From the NCBI GenBank assembly GCA_022316685.1, contig JAKJHU010000676.1, positions 62,001 to 126,000 on the forward strand: a stretch of DNA of 64,000 nucleotides, given 5' to 3'. Source of the DNA: Progne subis subis (Eukaryota; Chordata; Aves; Passeriformes; Hirundinidae). Both the position numbers and the translations under genes were made by a program. Positions within the stretch are counted from its first letter, which is position 1; each line of letters starts with the position of its first letter. The notes under the pieces were generated by a model. The model searched no databases. It was not told where the DNA came from and saw only the letters and a list, made by a program, of their open reading frames with translations. Positions 1-11,477 of this stretch are shown piece after piece.

Positions 1-1108
1 TATTATATGTTACTACTGCAGACTCTTTTTTGTGTGTGTGTCAGAAAGGCTGCTGCAACACTTCAGTTCCACAATAATTAAAAAAATAATCCCCACCCTG
101 CTGCTGTTTTTAGACATTTGTGTTTGGCCTGTATGACTCGTCTCTCCATGAAGTCCTAACACAACTGGTTCTGTGTGGGTAGTTAAGCAAGCGAGACGTT
201 ACAGTTGTGCCCCTGGGTGCACTGGGTGGCTGAGCTGGGACTCCTCTGTGGTTTCTGACTTTCCTGGAGTAATGGTGATTCTGTTGTCCCCATGGGCCGC
301 TGTAATTGCAGGTTCAGTATTTCCCATGTTTGTTGCTGTGCTTGGAGACTATCTGGACTCCTTTCTGCTGCACTGAGGGAATAAGGGCCGCTTATCTTCT
401 TTCTCTTGTATGTGGGTGGGCAGAGCACCTGTGTGATTTATACAGAGGCATCTAAACTCTGAATGTGTGAATCCTAGTGCAAGAGGGTGTTTGAGAGGGT
501 GCTCACCACAGGCTAGACCCCACCATAATTCTGCTGTACTCCCCATCCGGTGTGTGAGATCACTGGGGTGTACAAAACATTTCTTCAGCTTGTCCAAGGT
601 AATAAAAGACATCAGTGTGGGTAGAACAAACATCCTTCCTTCATCAAAAGCTTGGAGAGGTTGAAGGTAGCATAGTAGCCAGCCCCTGGTGCAGGTTAAA
701 AAATTGTGCTTGGAGCAATCAGCTAATCTTCTCTAATTCTCTGTACTACTTTGGACAGACTTTCTTTGCTTGCAGAGTATTTGACTGAAAGCAGTCTCCT
801 TGTACTGGTAATTTTGGAAAATGTGAAGGTAAATTGGTATGTGTTTAGAAGGATGAGACTATTTGATTCCTAGAATCCTGGAGACGTCAGTTCTGCTCCC
901 TGCCAGCCAGAGTCAAGTTGTAGCCAGTTGGGTGGTAGAAATTCCTGATGGATGAAGTGACAGTCCATTTTCCAAGCTGTTGGACAGTCTCTGAGATGGA
1001 TTGCAGGATCTTCTCTTGATTTCTTTCAGCAACTGCCTATTGTGTCTGAAAACAATTGCTCAGTTCTTCATTTTAACCATGACAACACTGTAAATTAGGT
1101 TACTTGTT

Positions 1109-1235
1109 TCTTTTCTTTTTGTTTGGGGTGTTTTTTGCTTGTTGGTTTTTGTTGGTTGGTGAATTTTTTTGTTTTATTTTGGCTTTTTTTTTTTTTTTTC
1201 TTCTCTTCCCCTTTTCTTTTTCTTTTTTCCTGAAT
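1109..1235. repeat. T-rich low-complexity tract
   Basis: A run dominated by T with G and C interruptions (tttgttggttggtgaattttttt and similar), including 16 T at 1184-1199. The 154-codon frame on the opposite strand is a product of this composition (its end is Lys-rich). Confidence 0.9.
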
Positions 1236-4200
1236 TGTTGAGTCATAAATCTGGTGGGAGTTGGTAATTCTGCCTCCCCTGTGGGTGATCTCTAGACCAG
1301 GCACCCCCGGGAAATAAATGGTCATGGCACTATGTCTCTTGGAGTACAAGGAGCCACTGGGTTTAGTTAAAACTAAGGCAGTTCTGTGAGGAGCAGGACT
1401 TGATCTGTATGGGCCCCTTCCAAGTTGAAATTGTATGCAATTCTTTGTGCTCTTTAACTTACGCTTGCTAGGATTTGCATGTACTTGTAGATATCTTGTG
1501 AAAATTACTGATGGTACTGCTGTGAACATCCTGTCTATTTTTTGTCTATAGCAAACCACAAATAGACCATCTTGAGCTCAAGTCAGTTCAGGGGGTAACA
1601 GTTAAGTGCTGCTACATGAGCTTCACTGTCATCTTGAGTGTTGCTTACATCGTTTTGGCCTAATCTTTTGGGGAAATGGGGTTTAAATGTGCTGCTGGTA
1701 GTGTCAGTGTTCTGTTAGTCTGTTAATTCGTTCCTGTTCATGAGCCCAGTAGAAAGTCCAAGTAGAAATTGTTAAGGTGAGTGCAGTGGATCTTCACTTA
1801 ACTGGTGTGCCTTCTATAAGCCTAAAAGCCCATGTGCAGGGCAGGCTGTATGGCACCACAACTTAAACCCTCACTTTTGCAGGCAGGTGAAAATGCAGAA
1901 GGGCACCCTGGCATGTTGGTAGAGCTCTGTTTTCCAAGCTGCTATGAGAGGACTGCCACCTGTATAAAAATTTCTGTTTGATTCTTAATCTGCCTGTATT
2001 TTTCATTACAGCTGTTGCCTGTGGTGTTTTGAATTACTTGGTTTGGACAAGAGTTAGCCACATGAGTGTCTCACAGACTCTCCCTTTCCCATTCTGCCTC
2101 CCTGTGTTGTTACTCTTGGCATTATGAACATCCCAGGATGATGCGTAAATCCAAATAAACAGAGTTGCCATGGCAATTAAAATAAAACTGGAGAAGCACT
2201 TTTGTTGTTCTTGTATAATGCCTTGTATGATGCCATGTTCATAGAAACTTCAGCTTTGAGTAGGATAATATAATTTTTTTAGAAGAAATAATGAAAATAG
2301 GATCTGATGGAGAACCACCTAGTGGTGATGGAGTTGTTGCACTTCATGCTTGCAGCCTTTTAGTGCCTTGCAGCCTCCCAGTGCTCTGGGTGCACTGGGC
2401 AGGGCAGGTTTTCTTTGGTCTCCTTGAACATTTGCTTTGGGTTTTTTTCCCCTCCGGACTGTGCCACTTGCTGTGATTTGTGGTGGGTCACTTCTAGTCT
2501 GCTCAGTTAAATGAGCAAAATGTCTCTGTTTTCTTCTCCTGACAGCACCATGGCCATCACCAGCTGACAGATGCTCATGAAGTTAGGCCAGTGGTGCTCC
2601 ACTGCCAGATGACTGTAGTTAAAAAAATATTTATAAGTGGCTAGAGCTTTTTTTTATTCTTTTCATATTGATTGATTGGCTTTTAGCTGAAGCCAGTACA
2701 TACTTTAGACAGATGAAAAACAGATTTTTTGGTGAGCATTCTTCTTGTGTCTGTTTGCTTTAAGAATGCTTTTAATAACTTGGCTCAAAGGGATTTAATA
2801 TTTTTTCCCCCTTCTTTTTTAAAATGAAGATGATAATTTTATAGCATGTTGAACATTAAAGTTAATACAGGTATTCAGAGCGTGTGAAAGGTTTTTTGTA
2901 TGTACATTTTTAACACAAAAATACCTTGCATGCCAGCAATGCCATTAGCGTATTCTTTCCCTTTACCTTGTGCTCAGATAATTTCAGTTCTTTAATCTTT
3001 TAAAGATGTACCTTCTTACAAGGAGGATGGAAAGTCTATAATTTGTAATAAAGTTGTGTTTTCTTTATATATCATATCTTGGCAAATGCACATTAAATAT
3101 AAACTGGGAAAATTAAAATTATAATAAGTAATTGATGATGATTGTTTTAGTGCAGACAGAAGTAACATACATGTGTATTTTGCAATGTTTCCTAAAATTT
3201 GACCATGGGCTAATTGCTGAAAATATTGGAAAGATTTGAATATGAAAGAGAGAAACACTGACTATGCAACAACATCGGGGAAAATGTAAAATAAGAAATG
3301 GTGTTGTGCTCATCGTCCATTAATAGCATGCCACTCTGAAGACTGTCAGGGGCTTAATGCAGTCACTTGATGAAATTTGTAGTGTGGTAGGCCAAAGATC
3401 AGTCTTGATAATTCCAATAACCTCTTCTGGCCTTGAAACCCTTGAATTGAATAGCTCCAGTAATGTTTCCAGCAATATAGGAGACAAAATATGGAAAGTC
3501 CTTATTCTGAAGAGTTTGCAATGCAAACAAGAGAGATACAGAATAAACAGGATGTGCCAGGGAACTCCAGAGGGAAAATGACTGGGATGTCATTGTTTGT
3601 GAAAGTGTCATTTGTGAGAAAGCACTGTAGATTTATAACTTTGGGGCATCATGTAAGAAATGAATAGACAGGAGGACTTGAAATGGGTGGAATAATGCAT
3701 AGGAGGAAAAATGATGAAAAGCATATTATGCTTTGAGAGAAGAGGGGAATAGAAAAAACCCACAAGGATAGGCCAGTTGCAGTCTTTGACTGGCAGATGG
3801 GGATAAAATGAACAAGGGCTGCTTGGGCCTTAAATAGGACTGACTCAGTCTGGGCTTTCAAGGCTGCTGAGTGAGAGCTCTTTGCGCCAGAAAGTATCTG
3901 TGATCCTATGGTGTCTGGTTCCCAGGCTGGTGATGATACTGAGGTCCTTCATTCAGCCAAAATTCTACAGCCAACCTCTTATCTGTTAGCAAGGGGAAAA
4001 GATGAAAGCGGTGACTGTGTGCCCTGGTGATAAAAGTGAGTGAGGGACTGGGTTTTTACCTGCTTTGGGCCTGAGTATCTGAGGTTGTGGCCCCAAACCT
4101 GGGCTGTGGCTACCAACTTTAGGAATCCTCTTTCAAAATAGTTACATCTTAATCCATTTTAATATTAAACTGAGGAAAAGATGTGACCTATTCTAAGTGT

Positions 4201-5017
4201 TTAAAGATCTGCTATGACAGCAGTGCATTTATTGTGGCATGGCTTCTGTTTCTTGCCAGCATGTGCTGCTCCAGATATACATGGATATGTACCTGCTTTG
4301 TAAATACAGTCACAGGTTTGTGTGCAAAGATCAGATCCATGTGCGTGCCAGGTGTGAACCTGGCGGGGATTACTTGCATTGCTGGGACCACCACAGAATT
4401 ACTGTTCGCATTGTTGAGACAGTTGCAGTCTATATTGTTCTGTTTAATATATCTTTTAAATGGCAGGGATTCCACATGGTAGATTCTTTTTTCTGTGAGT
4501 GCTGAAAACATTTTAAAAACAGTTTAAATATAATCCATATTAATTTGACTGTATGGATGCCTTTTTAAAAAGCACTGAGAACAGAGAGAGGAGACTTTGG
4601 GAGCATGCCATGTGCTGCTTCCCATCAGATGCCTAAATTTGTTAGCAGATGAGGTTTTTGGATATTTTCTTGGCGGTCAGGGGGTTCAGAGCAGTTTCAG
4701 AGCAGGATGTGATATTCCTGTGGGTGCTGTAAATCCTTTTTATTTATTTGCCGCAGGATGGATTGCTCTGACTGGAAGAGATAAGCAGTAACACAGGCAT
4801 GTCTCCTGCTCACCGCTTTCTCCTCTGGGCATTGCAAGAATAGCATGCTGTGGGTGACTTGCAGGGCTGACCAACATTTGGTGTGTGTGAGCTTGGTGAC
4901 CATTGTGAGAGGCTGGAGAGAGCTTGGTGGGTGATGGCCAGAACAAAATTTTCAGACATGGTAATAGTGAAGATGCTGGGCCACTTAGCAAATACACATG
5001 AGAAAGGAGTCCAAAAA

Positions 5018-5032
5018 TGTGTGTGTGTGTGT
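5018..5032. repeat. short TG microsatellite
   Basis: Seven and a half TG units between ccaaaaa and agacagg. Confidence 0.85.
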
Positions 5033-5210
5033 AGACAGGCAAGGTTTGGGTGAATGTCTCCTGAGGGTGGACTCTGAGATCTGTTTAACAGACTCGCCTC
5101 AACCAGTTGCCGATTGAGGTGAGTCATTGCAATCAAAAAAGCACTCGATCTGTGCTGTAACAATTTGGTTGCTCCTCTCCTCTCTTGCTGCAGCATTCCT
5201 GAAGAAGGGC

Positions 5211-5633
5211 GGTGGGGCTGGTGAAGGCTCTGGAGCACAAGTCTGGTAAGAAGTGGCTGAGGGAGCTGGGGGTGTTTAACCTGGAGAAAGGGAGGCCTCA
5301 GAGAGGAACCTGATCCCTCTCTATAACTACCTGAGAGGAGGGTGTAGCCAGATGGGAGTCAGTCTCTTATCTCAAGTAACAAGTGGCAGCACAAGAGGAA
5401 ACAGCCTCAAGTTGCTTCAGAGGAGGTTTAGATTGGATACTTGGAAAAAAAATTTTACCAAAAGAGTTGTCAAGCACAGGCTCCCCAGAGAAGTGGTGGA
5501 GTCACCATCCTGGAGGTGTTTGAAAGACATAGAGTGGCACTCGGATATGATTGAGTGATGGGCCTGGCAGTCTTGGGTTAATGGATGGACTCAGAGGGCT
5601 TTTTCAGCCTAATTGATTCCATGATTCTTTATT
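5211..5633 (+). mobile_element. CR1 LINE, 5'-truncated 3' end
   Basis: About 420 bases match the 3' end of avian CR1. It has ggctgagggagctgggggtg, ggtgtagccagatgggagtc, then gaggtttagattggata, gaagtggtggagtcaccatc, and ends attgattccatgattct, the short 3' repeat typical of CR1. The segment before the gaagtggtgg motif has lost several bases compared with the usual sequence (a gttgtcaagca...ctccccag join), so the copy is decayed. There is no coding capacity. Truncation at the 5' end is normal for CR1. It is in sense orientation relative to PDZD2. Confidence 0.95.
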
Positions 5634-7129
5634 GGCCCCATGAGAGCAGCTCTATTCACAAAGCATTTCTTTGGTTCCTGGCCTGTAGGAAAATTGGTTA
5701 AAACTGAAGCATTATGTATCATAAGTACTACATTATTTTCCTGGATCTTTTTCTCATCCATGCAGAGAAATTAAATACTGCATAATTCATTTTTTTCCCT
5801 GCATTACATGTTTGTCTAGTATCTGCTGGTCTTTTGAAGTCCTGCACTCTGAAGACCGCACAGCTGAAGTGTGGCCTTAATCCATAATTTTGAATCAAAG
5901 TCCCATTACGTTGTTTCTTTGTTCAAGGGATGAAACCTGTGTTTCTGTGGGGCCCAGGCTGGGCACACACTGTGGATGCTTCTTCCAGTGAGAGCAGGGT
6001 GAGGGTCCCCTTCTCCCCCAGCTGCCAGCTGCTTGGCAGAAGAAGCAGAAGTCAAGGGGTGAGCTAAAGTGGAGCAGAAATGTCCTCAAAGCGCTGAAGA
6101 GGACTTTTGGCCTGGTTATGGCTCTTTAACTAAAGGGAGAGTGTCTTTTTTTGGCAAGGCAAAAGTCTCATGAAACAGGTCAGATCAATCCATCTGCTTT
6201 TTTGCTAGAAAAGCAAAATTCAAATGAAACTTGTTATCTGCACAGTTTATATATTTAGGAGTTGCGTTAATTATCCTCATTAGCTTAGTTTCTTCAGAGA
6301 AATGCTCTTGATCTTACCCCTTGTGCCAGAAATACAATCTGGAATGAGTCTGTGAAAATAAATAACACATTGATATGGTTCATGCAATGACTTCTGAGTA
6401 CCCTGTTTGGGCAGCATCTGTCATTGTGATCATTCCTGTCTTGCCTTGTTGGGACCCTTCAGATTATCTTTCTTGGACTTCAGCTGGTAGGAGCTGCCAT
6501 TTTGCCAATCAGTCCATGTGGTTAAGAGGTACTGCTCTCTGATAGTAGTACTCAGTGCAGCTTACACTTGTCAGACACTGGAATCTATTTGCTGAATTCT
6601 TTTCAGACAAGTCGTTTTTGGCACTTTTCAAAGTTTCCTTCCATGTGTCCTCACTGGCTGAATGCTAATTTATTCAGAAAGGCTCAGCTCCAAATGCACA
6701 AGACAGTATTTTCAGTGTTTCTTACTGTCTGGACAGCTCTGCATTTGGAGAATTCATGCCTCCTCTCTCCTTTGTGTCCTTAATTTCTTTTGCCAAATGT
6801 GTGATGATGTGACACAGGCACTTTATATACTTAAATTAAATGGCATTGTATTGTAATGGGAAAATCGATCTCCACTCATAGACTCTGTTGGGAAACACCT
6901 GATAAGCTCATTGTATCTATACAATGAATTCACTCAATGCTTTTGACAAATAACATCTCTGAATTTTCTAGTCTTTAGTGATTCCCTTAGCCTGGATGAT
7001 AGAGTGAATTAGCTGATCTAAGCTGAATTGTCCTAAATATCCTGATTATTTCTACTGTCTGGACTGATAGCGGAAATAGAGGAAAATTGTGAGGAGAAAG
7101 GGATAGAAATTATAGGGTATGCAAAACCA

Positions 7130-7245
7130 GAGACTGTCAGGTCTGAAGGGCGGTTGTTTCCATTTGGTCTGACCTTGTATATAAAAAGTAGCTGTAGACC
7201 TTCTTGAGTGATGTTTGAAACATATAATCACTTAGTCCAGGCTTT
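7130..7245 (-). mobile_element. ancient CR1-like fragment
   Basis: The stretch around gtctgaagggcggttg, catttggtctgaccttgtat and aatcacttagtccaggc resembles the complement of old amniote CR1 3' regions (the motif 'gaagggacc...catctggtctgacct'). It is strongly diverged and no boundaries can be fixed by eye. Confidence 0.45.
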
Positions 7246-8994
7246 GGAATGGGATTTTGCTCTCAGTTCCAATTCCATAAGCAGCTCAGATACCCATCTG
7301 CGTGGCTGTCAGCATTGCAGCACCCGATTATTCATGGTGGATTAATCAGATGCAGAAATTAAACCAAGAAAGTGCTTTTGATCTCCTTTACGATCTAGGA
7401 ATTAAGGCACGGTGTCCCCTGCTCCCCTTCCCCTGGGAACTGCTTAGTTTTTGTGAGAGTCACATTAAAACATGGGTAAGCACCAAAAAGGGCTTATGTG
7501 TCCTGCCAGCACAGAGCTTTATCCCGCCCTGGCACCAGGTGTGCTCCACATTGTGACTTACCTACATGGCTTGGATTCAGGCTGTGTTTTCCAGGGCATC
7601 TCAGCTGCTTTGCAGCAGCATGTGCTTGATGCCACTGCCCTCATGGCTGGATCAGGAAGCTCACTGCTGATCTCATGTCTGGACATGCCGCAGTGACTTG
7701 TGAACTGTGTGTTCTTAGACCTATTTCCCCGGAGGTCTGATCAGTGAGGTGATCTCTGGGCGTGCCAGCCAGTCACGTACATATGCACAACAGGCACAGT
7801 GTGCAGGTGAGCTCTTGTGGCTGCTCTTTAATTATAAAAAATAATTAAAAAGTGGTTAAAGGAGGTCACGCTTGGCTTTGCTGGGGTTGGGGCTCTGGGG
7901 TTGAGGCACTTGCTCGTGGACAGTTGCATGGAAGGACCTTGTTAAAGCCTTAATCCAAATCTTTTCTCTTTCATTGTGTAGATTTTGGCTTTTTGTTGGA
8001 TTTTTATTTTTTTTTTTCTTTTTTTAATGAGAGGAAATCTAGGTGCATGCTATTAATTAGCTGTGGATGTTTCACTGCATCTGGTCTGCATGCTTCCTCA
8101 GCCCACATTTGAGACCTTTGGTAAAGACCAGATCTTATTTCTTGGGAATTGGATCACTGGGATCAGTTAGGAAAGAAAGCAAAACAAAGCTTTCAAATTT
8201 AAGGTAGTGGTGCCTTGTTTTTAACTGGGCAGTGTTTTGGCAAGGCAAGGTGTTTCTAAATCTGTGTCTTGGGTTTGGAAATCTTTGTGAGATGCTACTA
8301 GTCAACCAGGTTTTAGTTTGAAGTAAAACAGGCAATTAAATGGGGAGGCATCAGTTTCACCTGCCTGCTACAAAGAGCCTACTGATGTCCCAGTAAATTA
8401 CAGCTTTCAGGGGGCAGTGATTCATCTCTGCAAGCAGCAGAAGTGGGAGAGCAGTTGTTTGGTGAAAGCAATGTTCAGGCCTCTTAGCACACTTACTATT
8501 TTCCTGTAGAAACTTGGGGATGGATTAGCACATGTTGTTCTTCCTGGACCCTCCTGGGAACCCTTTCAGAGGGAAACAGGAATATCATGTTTTTTCCTCC
8601 CTATGCCTTGGTTGTGGCCATGCTTTCTCGCTCTGCCCTTGTGCTGTTGCCACTGTTGGCATGGGTGGATGGTCAAACAGGTCAAAGGACCGTTGCTGTT
8701 GAAAACAAACCCTTTGTGCTACACTCACGGGTTGGTTTTTCATGCAGTAGCCCAGTCTGGAAGTGAACTTGAGATATCATCCACTCCAGCATTTCATGGG
8801 ATTAGAAGACTGGATGAGTTTAACTAGCACCCTGCATGCTCATGTCTTGAAAACCTCCAGTGACATGGATTCTTCTACATCTCTGGGAGGCTGCTTTTTT
8901 AAATTGCATCATATCCCTGGCTTGCTGAGGGAGCAGCTGCATGGCCGTGGCACATGGATGAGAGTGCAAAAGCATACAGGCACAGCACCATGGT

Positions 8995-9115
8995 GGCATT
9001 GATTCTACTTGTCCTAATCTTGCTTCTGCTCTCAGCTCTGCCATGTTGAGTGACCTCAGGCAGTCACTGTCATCCCATCACATGTTTCTCCACAACAGGA
9101 GGGGCTAATGCTAGT
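8995..9115 (+). repeat. MIR / CORE-SINE-like ancient fragment
   Basis: The order of motifs gcttctgctctcagctctgcc, tgagtgacctcaggcagtcac and a later gggctaatgctagtgacct follows the MIR-type core 'ctctgccactgacttgctgtgtgacct tgggcaagtcactt ... aatgatacctacct'. It is heavily diverged. It could also be the tail of an L3/CR1-type element that shares this sequence. Confidence 0.45.
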
Positions 9116-10755
9116 GACCTGTGTGGAAGAGAGGGATGCATCCACCTTTGGGTAGTTCAGTTTAGAGTGTTGACTAATAAGGGCTGAGAGCTGAGCCCAG
9201 GTTGTTGGTGAAATACTTGTTTGTTTCTTATCTCCTCGTGGCTCTGGGACCACGGGGGAGCTCACTTCTGTGTGGGAGGTACATTTACATTACATACCAA
9301 TGTGGGGACTGATGAAAGCTGAAACAGCCTGGGCTGTCAGTTATGACCCTATAGGGGACCCAGGGCATGGGATTGTTTGAATGATGTGCAATGATGATAA
9401 GGACCCTATGATCCCTGTCTGACTGTGCAAGTAGGTGTGGCTGCTGTGAAAACAGACACAACAAATTGGATTGCACTTAAGAGGAAAGGGTTTTTATTCA
9501 GCACTGAGTGATGAGCAAAGTGAATTTTGGGCTGTGAATATCATGATGTGATTTATTAGTAATCACTTCTATAGTGGTTTTCATCTATAAATCTAAAGTG
9601 GCAATTAGTATGAAGGCACAAAAATATTGCTTTTTACTTTATTGAGGCACAAGCCCCTCAAACGACATGCTGCAGGGCATTTCATGAGTCAGTGGGGTTG
9701 GGCATGATGTCTGCTTTGAGGAGGATAGTTTTCCTATGATTGGTTTGTGTCTGCTGATGCCAGTTCTGTATGTGATTTGATTAATAATTTTGAATGTGAC
9801 TAGAAATTTTATGGAGTTGTTTGCTAATGGTGAGTCAGAGCATTTCCAGGACCTGCTGACAGTAGAGGCTAATTCATGCTAATCTGTAGTCTTGGTGTGG
9901 TTTAATCCAATTTATCTCGAGTAACGTGTTTTCTCCTTTTAAATCCTAGTGCTGCTTTCTATTGTTTTAGTTAACTATTATCTATTTAGATACCTGCATG
10001 TTTTAATGGGAAATATGAAAAACCCTGCAAGCTTTGAGAGCTCTATAGGTGTCTTAGCTGGTCTTAGGTTGCTGCTTTCTTGAAGTTGGAGCTGGTTTTC
10101 CTCCTTCTCCAATTAAGCCAGATAATTAAATCTCCCTTTTCTAGTCATAGCCAGCGTTTTTAATCCTGTAGCTCAGCCTGCCAGAGGAAGTCCTCTGCAC
10201 TCCTCAACACAGAAGATCCCTAGTAAACATGGCATTAAATCCAGTCCCATGCTGCTTCTATTTGTCTGTCTTTTCCTGACCTGGTGCTTTTATCCTGTGT
10301 GCTTCCTGTGCTAATGGTTGTTTTATTTAAATGCCAGATGCACTGTGATTATACTTTTAGCTCAAAATACAGGGAGGGTTTTTTTAAGTGTTAGATTTAG
10401 TTACATGTACTTGATATTTAGAGTACAACTACAAAGATGTTTTGACTAAAGCTGCCTAGATCCCTTTTTATTTGACAATCATATAAAAAGCTGGAAGTTT
10501 CAACAACATGTCTTCAGCAATACTAATTGCTTCCTCACTTCTGTATTCATTGCTTGTCCTTTGTTTGATGGTGAAAGCTTTTAAATCAACCATTTCATCT
10601 TACCTGAAGGGTGCTTTGCAGTTGCTAAGTGTAGGTGTAGGGTATGAAGGTGTGAAGAGGAGCGCTGAGTTGAAGATCTTGAAGTCTTGTTGGGCTTTCT
10701 TCGATGTACCAAACAAAATTTGAAGGCACTACAAATAGTGCTTTGCTTAATGGAT

Positions 10756-11477
10756 TGTGGTGGTTTCAGGCAGATTTTGGGAGAAATCCTCCCAAGGGGC
10801 CCCCCCTCCCCTCCCCCAACCGGTTCGGGAAAAGAGTTCCTCAGAGAGAAGTGGAAAAAACCTGTTTATTAAACAGGCAAAGCACTCCCAGCACATTACC
10901 CAATGACAAGAGCTTCGTGCCGCTTACGGAAGGATAACAAACTTAAAAAGAGAAAGTCTCCTCTTGAAGATCGTCACTGTGCTCCACTGCTCTGTCTCCG
11001 CTGGCACTGGGAGAAAAGGAGACGTGCAGGGCTGGTCTTGGTGGGGTGGGTCCCCTGTGGAGGGCCCTGGTGCTTCCCCAGATCCTCAGTCCGGAGAGGT
11101 TGGAACAGTTCCGAGGAGAGGGCAAAAAAGAAAAAAAGGAAAAAAGAAAAAGAAAAAAAAAGGCAAAAACTTCAGCTATTCTACAGCGTCTAACTACGCT
11201 AGCACTAAACTAACTAACTCCCGGGGAAAAAAAACAACAGAGCTTCTTTCCTCTTGCCGAGCTTCCAAGCTCCCCCGCTTCAAGGTCACTCCAATGAGCA
11301 GAGTTTTCCTGGGGAAAAAACAAACGGTGCTTCCCTCCCCTTTGCACCCAATAGACGATTGGGGGATACACAGTCACCCCAGGACATCAATAAAGAAATA
11401 CAGGTATCTCTTCCCACCAGGATGCTGTCCCTGTTCAGGACTTCCGAACTGTTTTCTTTCTCTGTACCTTCTCCTCA
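10756..11477 (-). mobile_element. solo retroviral LTR (ERV-type), antisense
   Basis: The + strand begins tgtggtggtttcaggcag, the complement of an LTR end reading ...ctgaaaccaccaca. Next come gggagaaatcctccc, a G/C homopolymer-rich patch and aaccggttcggg. The complement carries the poly(A) signal AATAAA inside a perfect stem (10861-10877). The far end is placed at ctcctca (11477), so the complement would start TGAGGAG. The flanks tggat (10751-10755) and tggaa (11478-11482) match at 4 of 5 bases, like a decayed 5-base target duplication, but this right boundary is uncertain. No gag, pol or env sequence is adjacent, so it is a solo LTR. A purine-rich tract lies at 11107-11165. Such LTRs are common in songbird genomes; the family name is not assigned. 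Confidence 0.7.
10861..10877 (-). promoter_or_regulatory. poly(A) signal in a perfect hairpin within the LTR
   Basis: cctgtttattaaacagg is an 8-base inverted repeat around one central base. Read on the - strand it contains AATAAA (complement of tttatt at 10865-10870). It would be the LTR's polyadenylation signal and lies antisense to PDZD2. Confidence 0.5.

Noticed and set aside
1095..1559. 154-codon open frame on the - strand
   Set aside because: About a third of it is the complement of a T-rich low-complexity tract (Lys-rich end); no domain seen.
3480..3800. Possible ancient repeat (ctgaagagtttgcaatgcaaac and later cagatggggata)
   Set aside because: The two motifs recall old amniote L3/MIR-type repeats, but the match is too short and diverged to call.
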